Notes: generated by a model from the sequence alone, not told the origin. DNA of 27,259 bases from JBOGEN01 sp050743265 (GCA_050743265.1 JBOGEN010000023.1:1-27259), one strand, 5' to 3'; shown: positions 1-7,789, counted from the stretch's first letter. Made by a program: numbers and translations.

Positions 1-225
1 CTGCCGATGCCCGCGGCCGAGCTGTGTGACCGGCCGGTGACGGTAGAGCAGGTTTGGGGCCGGCCCGCCATTGCTGAGCTGCGAGACCCGTTCACCGGGC
101 TCACGCCGACCCGGTACATCGAAGTCCGGCGGCGGTTCCTGCGCGAACATCCCGGCCACGCGCTGGACGGCTGGCCGCTGCCGCCGATTGATTTCTTACA
201 AGAGCGACAGCTCACGACACGCTAA
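1..225 (+). pseudogene. AraC-type transcriptional regulator with internal deletion, 5' end off the window
   Basis: The frame is open from base 1, so the gene starts outside the window. The first ~28 residues (PAAELCDRPVTVEQVWGR) resemble the late part of the N-terminal sensor domain (DUF6597-like) of a class of actinobacterial AraC regulators. From about base 88 the text changes directly to the extreme C-terminus of the same family: FTGLTPTRYIEVRRRFLREH then PGHALDGWPLP. The two AraC-family helix-turn-helix motifs that should lie between (roughly 100 or more residues) are missing, while the reading frame is kept. A product would not bind DNA. This is recognition from memory of family sequences, so the N-terminal assignment is less sure than the C-terminal one. 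An RibD-C-type reductase follows on the same strand 32 bases later. Confidence 0.55.
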
Positions 226-257
226 TTTGGAGGCATCTCAAAGCAAGGGAGAGCCCC

Positions 258-839
258 GTGGGCAAGGTGGTCATGTACAGCTCGGTGTCGGTGGACGGCT
301 TCATCGCGGACGAGAACGACCAGCCCGGACCGCTGTTCGACTGGTTGCTCAGTGGTGACGTCCCGTTGGACGAGACCGGCGCGTTGAAGGTGTCGCAGAC
401 GTCCTACGACTACACCCGGCCGTACTGGGACCAGATCGGGGCGACAATCGCCGGCCGCCACGTCTTCGACATGACGGACGGCTGGGACGGGAAGCCTCCG
501 AGCGGGATCGACCACGTGGTCGTCGTGACGCACCGGCCGCCGCCCGAGGGCTGGGACCCCGAGGCGCCGTTCCACTTCGTCGACGGCGTCGAGGCAGCGG
601 TGGCCATGGCGCAGGAGCTTGCGGGTGACCGCATCGTCGAGGTTGCCGCAGGCGACGTCGCTGGCCAGGTGCTCGCCGCGGGTCTGGTCGACGAGGTGCG
701 CATGGACGTCGTACCCGTCGTGTTCGGGTCCGGCAAGCGCTACTTCGGGTCGGTCCACGCGCAGCACCTGTTGGAGGATCCTGACGTGGTGATTCAGGGC
801 AACCGGGTGCTTCACCTGCGCTATCGGGTGCGCCGTTGA
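258..839 (+). CDS. dihydrofolate reductase family protein (RibD C-terminal domain)
   Basis: A 193-residue single-domain protein of the RibD-C/DHFR-like fold, a family of NADPH-dependent reductases whose actinobacterial members are mostly uncharacterised. The N-terminus KVVMYSSVSVDGFIADEND is the family signature (first beta strand, then S-x-DGFIA). A glycine-containing nucleotide-binding segment lies at VEVAAGDVAGQVLAAGLVDE, followed by VRMDVVPVVFGSGKRYFGS, which matches the usual P-V-x-x-G-x-G-x-x-F stretch. Start is GTG 258 with the Shine-Dalgarno-like AAGGGAGA 7-8 bases upstream. Length is typical and there is no signal peptide, so it is cytosolic. Two other members of this family (one a relic) occur around 20.2-21.0 kb. 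Substrate is unknown; a role in folate or riboflavin synthesis should not be assumed. Confidence 0.85.
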   Translation: MGKVVMYSSVSVDGFIADENDQPGPLFDWLLSGDVPLDETGALKVSQTSYDYTRPYWDQIGATIAGRHVFDMTDGWDGKPPSGIDHVVVVTHRPPPEGWDPEAPFHFVDGVEAAVAMAQELAGDRIVEVAAGDVAGQVLAAGLVDEVRMDVVPVVFGSGKRYFGSVHAQHLLEDPDVVIQGNRVLHLRYRVRR

Positions 840-985
840 CCGATCTGAGTGGGTACGCGAAGAAGTCCACTGCGAAACGGTGACACAAGATCGGGCCCCC
901 GGCTGCGTTTGCGCATCGCTGTCGCTGGTCGGGCAGCCGACGCCGATCCCCCCAGCACCTCACCTGCGGCAAGTTCAACTCAAGA
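840..985. other. intergenic gap without recognised gene
   Basis: Lies between the reductase and the transposase remnant. Short open frames exist in all directions but none has recognisable protein sequence or a ribosome binding site. It may contain the degraded end of the insertion element. Confidence 0.5.
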
Positions 986-1231
986 TCACTGGTTGCCGGT
1001 TTCCGTCGTATCTTGGCCGACCCCCAGGAAGAGCGCCTCTTCACAATGCAGGGTGTAGTCGGGTCTGAATCCGCGTGTCTCGAGTAGGGATCGGGCGATG
1101 TAGTTGGTGAGGTTGCGAAAGCCGAGGGCGGAGCCGCGCAGGTGCTCCAGGCGGCCGTTGATCACTTCGGTTGGACCGTTGCTGGTGTCGGGCCGGTCGA
1201 AGTAGGGCTCGCCATCGGCGTGCCGGGAGTC
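986..1231 (-). pseudogene. C-terminal remnant of an ISL3-family transposase
   Basis: On the minus strand the frame ending at the TGA 988..986 reads YFDRPDTSNGPTEVINGR and continues LEHLRGSALGFRNLTNYIAR, the very conserved C-terminus of ISL3-type transposases from actinobacteria, including the SNGPTE motif that carries the last acidic residue of the DDE triad. The frame closes upstream at a stop (1234..1232), so only about 80 residues remain out of some 400. A short upstream stretch in another frame (about 1290-1255) may be more of the transposase, but I am not sure. No terminal inverted repeat or target duplication was recognised. It is a dead IS scar between two intact genes. Confidence 0.8.
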
Positions 1232-1472
1232 TCACCCACCGCAGCCCGTCGTGACGCTCCCACAGGACGGCCTCGGTTTGAGCACGGTGGCGCGTCCCAA
1301 CTCTCGCCCGGGCCCTCCTGGTGTCCCGGGGACGCCCGAGGCGTGGGATTGGATCGGCTCATCCTTCGAGTTGGCTCGGCTGCAGGTTGGGTGGTCTAAA
1401 GCCACGTACAACCAGTGCGCGAGGCACTCCTCTCGACCCGCCGGCTCTCCGCCTGCCCTCTACGGTGGACCA
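1232..1472. other. leader region upstream of the VOC gene
   Basis: No gene recognised. The part near 1255-1300 may be frameshifted transposase sequence on the minus strand. Directly before the VOC start, TACGGT (1461-1466) sits 6 bases before ATG 1473, the arrangement of a leaderless actinobacterial promoter (-10 hexamer about 6-7 bases before the start codon). No convincing -35 was seen. Confidence 0.35.
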
Positions 1473-1907
1473 ATGGCATCGGTCAAGCAGATCCAAGTCA
1501 CCTTCGACTGCGCAGAACCTGAGCGCGTCGCTCGTTTCTGGTGCGAGGTGTTGGGGTACGTCGTACCGCCGCCACCGGAGGGATTTGCTACATGGGCCGA
1601 TTTCGATAACTCGCTGCCGCATGAGCATCAAGGTTCAGCGTTCGCATGCATTGATCCCTCAGGTGTGGGCCCGCGACTGTTCTTCCAGTGCGTCCCCGAA
1701 GGCAAGGTCGTCAAGAATCGGCTGCATCTTGACGTGCGGGTCGGCACCGGGCTCGTGGGTGAAGAGCGCCTGGCCGCGCTTGAGGCCGAATGCGCACGAC
1801 TGGTCCCGCTCGGCGCGGTACGCGTGCGACTACTGCTTGCCGATGGCGCCGACGAGTCGTGCCTCGTGATGCAGGACATCGAGGGCAACGAGTTCTGTCT
1901 CGACTGA
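1473..1907 (+). CDS. VOC family (glyoxalase-like) protein
   Basis: A 144-residue vicinal-oxygen-chelate fold protein of the 'glyoxalase-like domain' group common in actinobacteria. ASVKQIQVTFDCAEPERVA followed by RFWCEVLGY is the first beta-alpha unit. The second half has NRLHLDVRV (second metal-side strand in the paired modules), and it ends with VMQDIEGNEFCLD, the usual D-x-E-G-N-E-F end carrying the last metal ligand Glu. The frame is open further upstream, but ATG 1473 gives the family length and is preceded by a leaderless-type -10 element (TACGGT). No partner gene hints at a substrate; members include dioxygenases, thiol transferases and antibiotic-binding proteins. Confidence 0.82.
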   Translation: MASVKQIQVTFDCAEPERVARFWCEVLGYVVPPPPEGFATWADFDNSLPHEHQGSAFACIDPSGVGPRLFFQCVPEGKVVKNRLHLDVRVGTGLVGEERLAALEAECARLVPLGAVRVRLLLADGADESCLVMQDIEGNEFCLD

Positions 1908-2137
1908 GTGGCCGCGCGAACATGCCGTCGGCCTTCCCGCGCCACCCGCTCCGCTTCGCCGGATCGCGATGAGGCCACCCCAAGCGACGACGTCTGCCCG
2001 GCGCCTCCGCACGCCGTGAGGCCGATCGCCGCAACCACCAGGAGCACCGCAAGCCCTCGAACACGCTGGCGCCGGACGGCACGGTTTGACTCACGCCAGT
2101 CCGTACAGCCTCGGATCGAGTTTCTGGCCCTCCTCAT
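1908..2137 (-). pseudogene. lipoprotein-like N-terminus, truncated
   Basis: A minus-strand frame starting at ATG 2137 reads a basic region (VRRQRVRG), a hydrophobic stretch (LAVLLVVAAIG) and a lipobox LTAC followed by GG, as in a type II (lipoprotein) signal peptide. The text after it is low-complexity and the frame then runs antisense through the VOC gene, which is certainly not its real continuation. I read this as the 5' end of a lost lipoprotein gene. Its ATG overlaps the stop of the hydrolase relic (ATGA), which may be accidental. A fortuitous hydrophobic frame is the alternative. Confidence 0.35.
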
Positions 2138-2437
2138 TGCAGGCTGGCGGGCGCCGAGGTGTGGCCTTCAAGTAGGTCCGCCAGCTCTTTGGGCCGGCTG
2201 AGGGCGACGCAGTGTCCGCTGGCGACTTCGTCGGGCACGATACCGAGGCGCTCGGCCACCAGCCGGCGAAGGAAGTCCGGCGGGAAGAAGCGATCCTCGC
2301 TGCACGGCACAAACTTGGTCGACACGTCTGGCCACGCGTCCAGCGGCCACGGCGCAGCCATCGAGGCCTGCGACGGGTGCGCCCGCTCCTTGCTCATCGC
2401 CTCCTCAGCCACGTCACGCGGTACGTCGTGGTAGAAG
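2134..2437 (-). pseudogene. C-terminal fragment of an alpha/beta hydrolase
   Basis: The minus-strand frame ending at 2134 encodes FYHDVPRDVAEEAM, then WPDVSTKFVPCSEDRFFPPD and GIVPDEVASGHCVALSRPKE. This is the lid/C-terminal half of the alpha/beta hydrolase group in which the acid (Asp in SEDRFF) and the catalytic His (GHCVALSRP) are found. The N-terminal half with the nucleophile elbow is absent. Upstream the sequence changes near 2437-2440 to the start of a different gene (EamA transporter) in another frame, so this is a deletion product and cannot give an active enzyme. Confidence 0.75.
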
Positions 2438-2573
2438 TCTCCTCGACCATGATGCGGATCGCCAAGTACGTCGAACCCCACACCACATACACGATCCCCA
2501 GCGCGACACCGACGAACAGCGGCCGGCTCCGGACACGCGTCTGCGCTATGGCGACCGCCGTGGTGGTTGTCAT
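2394..2573 (-). pseudogene. N-terminal fragment of an EamA (DMT) transporter
   Basis: ATG 2573 starts a frame MTTTTAVAIAQTR... with the typical EamA first membrane helix ALGIVYVVWGSTYLAIRIMV. After VEE (about 2439) the family similarity stops and the frame enters the hydrolase relic out of register, ending at 2394. The start has a good ribosome binding site (GAGGGAGGGAA about 6 bases before ATG). It lies 19 bases after the stop of the MFS gene, so both transporters once formed an operon. Only the first of ten expected membrane helices is left. Confidence 0.75.
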
Positions 2574-2592
2574 TGCCGATTCCCTCCCTCGG

Positions 2593-3885
2593 TCATGCGC
2601 CCACGAGACTCTGCTGTGCCGGGTCAGGCTCGCCGCATGGAACGCCCCGAGCTCGTGCATCCGGTCCACCGGCTCGGCAGCGCAGCGCCGGTGCGACAGC
2701 GCGTTGGATGGCGAACAGGGCCATCCCGGTGGTCACGGATGCCGCTGCCAGTGCGGGCCTGCCGGCGTAGTCGAGTAGCGCGGTGCCGACCAGCGGCCCG
2801 AGCACGCCGCCGAGGCTCCATGTGGTGGCGGCGACACCCATGTACCCGCCGCGCAGATCCGCCGGCGCCAGGTCGGCGAAGGTAGCGCCGAACATGACGG
2901 CAACGCCGATCTCGCCCAGGGTCCAGATGAGGACCGACCCGGTGTAGGCAGCAGTGCCCCCGACCACGGCGCCGAGACCGCCGCCCAGGCCAACCAGCAG
3001 CATCGACGTGGCCAGCAACGCGCTGCGGTCGCGATCGACGAAGAGCCGTACTGCGAGCGGCTGGAGGACGACGATGGCGGCCCCGTTCAGCGCCAGTACC
3101 AAGCCGAAGGTCTTCGGGCCATCGCCGTCGGCCGCCATCATCAGGGGGAGCGTCGAAAACGCCTGGAGGAACAGGGCGAAGTAGACGACGTAGATCCCGA
3201 CCATCGTCATCATCAACCGATCACGCAGGAGGACCGGCAGCAGCGAGCGCCGGGAGGCTTGCGTTATCGGCGGACGAGTCTCGGGCACTCGGCGCCAGGC
3301 GATCAGCGCCGCAACGACGGCGGCCGCCGCGTTGATCCGGAACAAGATCCCGTAGCCGTGCTCGGCCAGGATGCCGGCTGTGACCGAGGCGACCGAGAAG
3401 CCGAGGTTGGATGCCCAGAAGAGCAAGCCGTAGGCCCGGATCCGATCCCGTGGGTCAGGTAGGTCGGCAATCGTGGCCGACCCGGCAGGGCGAGACAGCT
3501 CGGCCATCAATCCCACCCCGACGGCTGCTGTCCAGATCGCCGCCGTCGTGTCAGCCGAGCCGAGCGCGACCAGCGCGACCGCGGTGCCAAAGAACCCGGC
3601 CAACATCGTGTGGCGCCGGCCGATCCGATCGCTCAACCATCCACCGAGCAACAGCGACACCGCGGTTCCGGCGCCAACGGTGGCGACCACAGCACCCGCG
3701 GTTGCCGGCGAGAGCTGGCGCTCCTGCGTCAGGAAGAGCACGAGGAACGACTGCGGGACCCCTCCAGCTCGACTCACGAACTGACCCGCCGCCAACGCCC
3801 ACACCAGGCTCGGCAGCCCGAACCGCGCTCCAGAGGGCCGGGAACCGCCTGGTGCCTGGGCGGGGGCCGCCGTGTCGTACGTCAT
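2593..3885 (-). CDS. MFS transporter (DHA1-like exporter)
   Basis: A 430-residue integral membrane protein with about 12 hydrophobic segments and the major facilitator signature between helices 2 and 3, GGWLSDRIGRR (residues 81-91). A second conserved patch ELSRPAGSATIADL lies around helix 4-5, as in drug/metabolite proton antiporters. Start is ATG 3885; no clear ribosome binding site precedes it, so transcription may start close to the ATG. It is divergent from a LysR regulator with an 83-base gap, the classical arrangement in which the regulator controls the exporter. The C-terminal tail after the last helix is unusually arginine- and proline-rich. Substrate cannot be read from sequence. 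Confidence 0.85.
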   Translation of the reverse strand: MTYDTAAPAQAPGGSRPSGARFGLPSLVWALAAGQFVSRAGGVPQSFLVLFLTQERQLSPATAGAVVATVGAGTAVSLLLGGWLSDRIGRRHTMLAGFFGTAVALVALGSADTTAAIWTAAVGVGLMAELSRPAGSATIADLPDPRDRIRAYGLLFWASNLGFSVASVTAGILAEHGYGILFRINAAAAVVAALIAWRRVPETRPPITQASRRSLLPVLLRDRLMMTMVGIYVVYFALFLQAFSTLPLMMAADGDGPKTFGLVLALNGAAIVVLQPLAVRLFVDRDRSALLATSMLLVGLGGGLGAVVGGTAAYTGSVLIWTLGEIGVAVMFGATFADLAPADLRGGYMGVAATTWSLGGVLGPLVGTALLDYAGRPALAAASVTTGMALFAIQRAVAPALRCRAGGPDARARGVPCGEPDPAQQSLVGA

Positions 3886-3968
3886 GGCCGTGACGCTAGG
3901 TTCGACGTCACATCAAGAAAAGCGATTGTTTGTGATTATGACGATCGCCTTGGGCTATGTTCTGTCCC
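3886..3968. promoter_or_regulatory. divergent MFS/LysR promoter region with inverted repeat
   Basis: The gap between the divergent starts is AT-rich compared with the surroundings. It holds GCGAT (3922-3926) and its inverted copy ATCGC (3944-3948), centred between both genes, and a T-N11-A type half-site candidate inside ATTGTTTGTGATTAT (3925-3939). This is a plausible LysR binding region. TATGTT (3956-3961) lies 7 bases before ATG 3969 and could be a leaderless -10 for the regulator. Confidence 0.45.
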
Positions 3969-4862
3969 ATGGCCAACGTCGAACTCCGACACCTGACGAC
4001 GATGGCTGCCATCGTCGAGGAGGGCACCTTCGGACGGGCGGCCACCCGGCTCGGCTACACCCAGTCGACGGTGAGCCAGCAGATCGCCGCCCTGGAGAAG
4101 GCCGTCGGTGGTCCCGTCTTCGACCGGCCCGGCGGACCCAAGCCGGTCCGGCTCACACCCCTTGGCGCCGTGGTCCTCGGAGAGGGGCGCGACCTGTTGG
4201 CCAAGGCGGACGCGCTGGCCGAGGCCGTCGACCGGTTCAAGGCCGGCGATGGCCGGATCGACATCGGCACGCTCCAAAGCGTGTCGAACGTCATCCTGCC
4301 GACGGTCGTAGGCCGGCTCCGTGAGGAGCACCCCGGATGCGAGATCAGGTTGTCCGAGGAGGAGCCGGAAGATCCACAGATCGCAGAACTCGACCTGCTC
4401 TTCTACGACGGGCGGGTCGACGGCGATGTCGAGCACCTCAAGCTGCTTGACGATCCGTACCTGCTCGTGGTCCGACCAGGTGACCTGCCCGACGGTCCCG
4501 TACGACTCGAGCAGCTCGACGGCGAACCGATGGTGGCCTGGCCGGCGACCTGCGACCAACCCCGCCTGGAGCAGTCGTTGGCACGCGCCGGTTCGCGGCC
4601 ACGGATCGTCTTCCGCTCGGCAGGCAACGAAACCATCCTGTCGATGGTGCGAGCCGGCATGGGACTCGCGATCCTGCCGTGGCTCGCCCTCCATGGGTCC
4701 GACGCCTGGGCCGACCACCAGCTACGCATCCACGAACTCCAGCCTGCGCCGGCCCGCGAGATCTACCTCCACCGGCCGGCCGGCCGTACCCAATCCCCAC
4801 TCGCGACCCGAGCCACCGAAGTCGCCATCGATGTCGCCAACGAGCTGGCCGACCAGATGTGA
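3969..4862 (+). CDS. LysR family transcriptional regulator
   Basis: A 297-residue LysR-type regulator. Winged helix-turn-helix at residues 4-62: VELRHLTTMAAIVEEGTF, recognition region GYTQSTVSQQIAALEKAVGG, then VFDRPGGPKPVRLTPLG. The effector-binding type-2 periplasmic fold follows: IDIGTLQSVSNVILP begins the first subdomain and MVRAGMGLAILPWLAL is the conserved hinge-side motif. An upstream ATG at 3957 is in frame, but ATG 3969 places the HTH at the usual distance from the N-terminus. It probably controls the divergent MFS gene and itself; the inducer is unknown. Confidence 0.88.
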   Translation: MANVELRHLTTMAAIVEEGTFGRAATRLGYTQSTVSQQIAALEKAVGGPVFDRPGGPKPVRLTPLGAVVLGEGRDLLAKADALAEAVDRFKAGDGRIDIGTLQSVSNVILPTVVGRLREEHPGCEIRLSEEEPEDPQIAELDLLFYDGRVDGDVEHLKLLDDPYLLVVRPGDLPDGPVRLEQLDGEPMVAWPATCDQPRLEQSLARAGSRPRIVFRSAGNETILSMVRAGMGLAILPWLALHGSDAWADHQLRIHELQPAPAREIYLHRPAGRTQSPLATRATEVAIDVANELADQM

Positions 4863-4931
4863 CATCGGACGAGTTCCGATGGGCTGGCTCGGCGAGCGCT
4901 TCTCGTTCCGACCTGTCGATACGGTGCTGTA

Positions 4932-5474
4932 GTGATCATCTGGCTGAATGGCCCATTTGGAGGCGGAAAGACGACTGCGGCCGAGGCGCTGCAGCCGCTC
5001 ATCCCCAACAGCCGGATTTTCGATCCCGAGTCGGTCGGCTACATGCTGCGCGCCAACTTCAGTGACATCCCGGTCGACGACTTCCAGGACTGGCCAGCCT
5101 GGCGACCACTGGTTGCGGCCGCACTCGCCGAGGTAAGCCGCCAAACCGGGGCGCACCTGATAGCGCCTCAGTCGGTGCTGCACTCCGCCTACCTGACCGA
5201 GATCTTCGCCCGCCTTCACGGGCATGGCCTGCCAACGTTCCACGTCCTCTTGGACGCCGACGACGCAACCATGCGTCAGCGCATCAGGGGGAACAACCGT
5301 GCAGAGCCATGGCGTCTTCGGCGGCTCGAGACGTACGCACGGTCACGCTCGTGGCTGCACGAGGCAGCCGATCTTGTCATCGACACCACCCGGGCTTTGC
5401 CAGCGGACGTTGCTCGAGAGATCGCCGAGGGTCTCAAGCACATGTCGGGGACCTGCTTCGAACGCTTCAGCTGA
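4932..5474 (+). CDS. TmrB-like P-loop ATPase / kinase-like protein
   Basis: A 180-residue small P-loop NTPase. The start MIIWLNGPFGGGKTTAA carries Walker A (G7-G12-K13-T14). The pattern 'I-I-W-x-N-G-x-F-G-x-G-K-T' is that of the TmrB/AAA-type family, named for Bacillus TmrB (tunicamycin resistance), and many uncharacterised actinobacterial homologues. FHVLLDADDATMRQRIR looks like the base/lid region of nucleoside-kinase-like enzymes, and ADLVIDTTRALPADVA is the usual C-terminal strand. GTG 4932 is preceded by TACGGT (4920-4925) at leaderless distance. No resistance role can be claimed from this alone. Follows the LysR gene by 69 bases. Confidence 0.75.
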   Translation: MIIWLNGPFGGGKTTAAEALQPLIPNSRIFDPESVGYMLRANFSDIPVDDFQDWPAWRPLVAAALAEVSRQTGAHLIAPQSVLHSAYLTEIFARLHGHGLPTFHVLLDADDATMRQRIRGNNRAEPWRLRRLETYARSRSWLHEAADLVIDTTRALPADVAREIAEGLKHMSGTCFERFS

Positions 5475-5494
5475 CCTGCTCGGCCAGCGCGACA

Positions 5495-5704
5495 CTACGG
5501 ACGCCGCCTCCGTATCACCGCCGCGAAGATCGACACGCCAATCACGAACAGCGCCGCGATCGTGACGTACAGGATGAGATCGAGGGCGATGCCAGCAACT
5601 GCCAGCAGGTACATCACCACGACGACGGCCATGAATCCGGCCAGGAGGGGGGTGACATGCGTCTCAGCCCACCGTCGCATGGTCCATCCCCGGTCCTGCG
5701 GCAT
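5495..5704 (-). CDS. small membrane protein
   Basis: A 69-residue protein (62 if it starts at the second ATG, 5680, which has the better ribosome binding site GGGGA). Two hydrophobic helices: VTPLLAGFMAVVVVMYLLAV and a second from about LILYVTIAALFVIGVSIF, ending in a positive RRRRP tail. It is not homologous to anything I recognise. The hydrophobic periodicity and the positive-inside tail make a real gene likely. Convergent with the ATPase gene, 20 bases from its stop. Confidence 0.55.
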   Translation of the reverse strand: MPQDRGWTMRRWAETHVTPLLAGFMAVVVVMYLLAVAGIALDLILYVTIAALFVIGVSIFAAVIRRRRP

Positions 5705-5893
5705 CCTGCTTCTTACCTACCTGAGTATGACCTCAGCGTCAGGGGGCAAGCAGCGAAGATCAAGGGTGATGGTGCTGCCGGTGGTCGCCGCTCGGTCCCT
5801 TCGCCACCGTCGGTCCCTTCGGCTGACGCGGCTTCGCCACTGCGGCATCACACGTCTGAACCTTTGTCGGGCTCCCAGGGGAACTGCCGAGCC
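5705..5893. other. intergenic region with a short direct repeat
   Basis: Separates two small membrane protein genes on the minus strand. The 12-mer TCGGTCCCTTCG occurs at 5792-5803 and again at 5810-5821 (18-base period). No gene recognised. Confidence 0.4.
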
Positions 5894-6109
5894 TTACGCC
5901 TCTGCTGGCGGCCGTCGGCTCGCCACGTCGTACGCCGAGCCGGGCTTGGCCGGCAGCACGGCCCCCACGAGCCAGAGGAAGGGTAGGAAGATCCCGATGA
6001 TTCCCAGTCCCACGTAGCCCTTCTTGAAGGTGATGAGGCAGACGGTGAACAGGCAGACGAAGTAGAACGTTGCCAGGATGATCCAGAGCACCCATTCAAG
6101 ACCACTCAC
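5894..6109 (-). CDS. small membrane protein, two helices
   Basis: A 71-residue protein starting at GTG 6109, chosen because GGAGGA lies 6 bases upstream; an in-frame GTG at 6139 is possible but has no such site. Sequence begins MSGLEWVLWIILATFYFVCL, with a first helix up to about residue 26, a KKGYVG turn, then GLGIIGIFLPFLWLVGAVLP as second helix. The C-terminal tail is hydrophilic. It resembles the short actinobacterial proteins with the 'FLPFLWLVGA' type helix hairpin (DUF6232/SHOCT-neighbour-like), but I cannot name a family. Function unknown. Confidence 0.6.
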   Translation of the reverse strand: MSGLEWVLWIILATFYFVCLFTVCLITFKKGYVGLGIIGIFLPFLWLVGAVLPAKPGSAYDVASRRPPAEA

Positions 6110-6378
6110 GACAGTCCTCCGCTTCTCTCGAACGGGCACGAACTTTCCCGAGCAGGTCTCAGCCTGTGTCCGGTTCCGACGCCAGTCCCCACCCCTGACG
6201 GGTGACCAGGCGCGTCGATGCGCCCGATTTGCCAGGCTGTCCCTTGGCGACGACGGGCAGGAGGGGGCGGCCGGACATCCGGCCTCGGCACCCGTTTCGT
6301 TTGACGGGGTAGTTGGATGACGAGCCGACCGATGCGGTAATGGGCACGTCCGGGTGATCTGTCACGGGGGGTTGAGCG
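6110..6378. other. intergenic region upstream of the antiporter
   Basis: No gene recognised in 269 bases between divergent genes. It contains a small GGCGC/GCGCC hairpin (6209-6224). The Shine-Dalgarno-like G run at 6365-6371 serves the GTG start at 6379. No clear -35/-10 pair was found. Confidence 0.4.
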
Positions 6379-7716
6379 GTGACGGAGGCAGACTTTGCGG
6401 TGCTCGCCCTCCTTGTCCTCGGGTGGGCTGTCGTCTCAGGCGTTCTGGCTCGGCGCAACATCACCGGCCCGCTGGTCTTCGCGGCTGCTGGATACCTGCT
6501 GGGCAACCCGGACTGGGGACCGCTGTCGGTCGACGTCGAGACTTCCTCGGTCCACGCGTTGGCCGAGGTGACGCTCGCCCTGGTCCTGTTCTCCGACGCC
6601 GCTCGGGTCAACATCGCGAGGCTCCGGCACGACCTCTCCCTCCCGGTACGGCTGCTCGCGGTTGGCCTCCCCCTCTCGGTGGCCCTCGGCGGTCTTCTGG
6701 CCGCCTGGCTGCTCGGTGACCTCACATGGGCGCTCGCAGGCTTCGTGGGGGCGGCCCTGGCGCCGACCGACGCGGCACTCAGCGTGCAGGTGATCAACGA
6801 CGAGCGCATTCCGACGCGGCTCCGGCGGACGCTGAACGTCGAGAGTGGTCTCAACGACGGCATCGCCACGCCGATCGTCACGTTCATGGTGGCGGTCGCC
6901 GCGAGCCAGATCGGGGTCACGAGCGAGAGCGAGCCGTACGAGGCCGGCACCGCCCTGCGCGAGCTGGGCGGAGGGGTCCTCGTCGGGCTCGCGATCGGTG
7001 TCCTCGCCGCCGCGTTGCTGACCGCTGCCGCACGGCGAGGGTGGGTTGCCACCGGTGGCCGTCGGTTCGCCACGCTCGCAGCAGCATTGGCTGCGTTCGC
7101 GCTCGCGCTGGCGACGGGCGGCAACGGCTTCATCGCCGCTTTCGTGGCCGGCATCTCGTATGGAGCGATGCTGGGCGACGACGTCGTCGACATCGAGGAG
7201 GCCGGGGAGCTTACCGAGCTCGGCGGGGAGGTGCTGGCGCTTGCGGTCTGGTTCCTGTTCGGCGCCACGCTCGTTCCGGTTGCCTTCGAGTTCTTCGACG
7301 TCCCCGTTGTGGTCTACGCAGTGCTCAGCCTGACGATCGTCCGCATGCTCCCCGTTGCCGTGTGCCTGTTCCGGTCTGGACTCGACTGGCGCAGCATCGT
7401 GTTCGTCGGCTGGTTCGGGCCGCGGGGCCTCGCTTCTGTGGTGTTCGCCCTGGTGGCCTTGGAGGAGCTCGGGGAGACGTCACCAGTCGTCGGGAAGTCG
7501 GTGGCGGTCGTCGCGCTGACGGTGTTGCTGAGTGTGGTTCTGCACGGTGTCACGGCCGGCCCCGGCGGGCGCCGCTATGTCCAGGGCGAGCAACCCGAGG
7601 CCGCGCCGGACGGCGTCCCACGAGCGAGGCCAATTGCCTTCTCCTCGACGGACGACGACGCTGGGACGGCTCCGGTCGAGCCGAGCTCTGGCCACGGACC
7701 TACGACGTCCGAATGA
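6379..7716 (+). CDS. Na+/H+ antiporter, CPA1 family (NhaP-like)
   Basis: A 445-residue polytopic membrane protein with about 12-13 hydrophobic segments. It has the CPA1 core: ALAPTDAAL (T130-D131) in the first unwound helix and ESGLNDGIATP (E155, N159, D160) in the ND pair of electroneutral NhaP/CPA1 exchangers. Later conserved pieces are GGNGFIAAFVAGISYGAML and WFGPRGLASVVFALV, the family's 'GPRG' helix. It should exchange Na+ or K+ for protons across the cytoplasmic membrane. Starts at GTG 6379. The C-terminal ~50 residues after GPGGRRY are hydrophilic and disordered-looking; no TrkA-C domain is present. Confidence 0.9.
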   Translation: MTEADFAVLALLVLGWAVVSGVLARRNITGPLVFAAAGYLLGNPDWGPLSVDVETSSVHALAEVTLALVLFSDAARVNIARLRHDLSLPVRLLAVGLPLSVALGGLLAAWLLGDLTWALAGFVGAALAPTDAALSVQVINDERIPTRLRRTLNVESGLNDGIATPIVTFMVAVAASQIGVTSESEPYEAGTALRELGGGVLVGLAIGVLAAALLTAAARRGWVATGGRRFATLAAALAAFALALATGGNGFIAAFVAGISYGAMLGDDVVDIEEAGELTELGGEVLALAVWFLFGATLVPVAFEFFDVPVVVYAVLSLTIVRMLPVAVCLFRSGLDWRSIVFVGWFGPRGLASVVFALVALEELGETSPVVGKSVAVVALTVLLSVVLHGVTAGPGGRRYVQGEQPEAAPDGVPRARPIAFSSTDDDAGTAPVEPSSGHGPTTSE

Positions 7717-7789
7717 CCTTTGTCGGGGCCCGGCCCAAGCGAGGCGATGCTACTTTCGGCGACGACTCGGGCCATCACAGTCATTACGC

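Noticed and set aside
986..1300. A complete insertion sequence
   Set aside because: Only the last ~80 residues of the transposase are left, and no terminal inverted repeats or target duplications could be seen.
5792..5821. Direct repeat as part of a CRISPR or tandem repeat array
   Set aside because: Only two copies of 12 bases with an 18-base period; too short and too few for an array.
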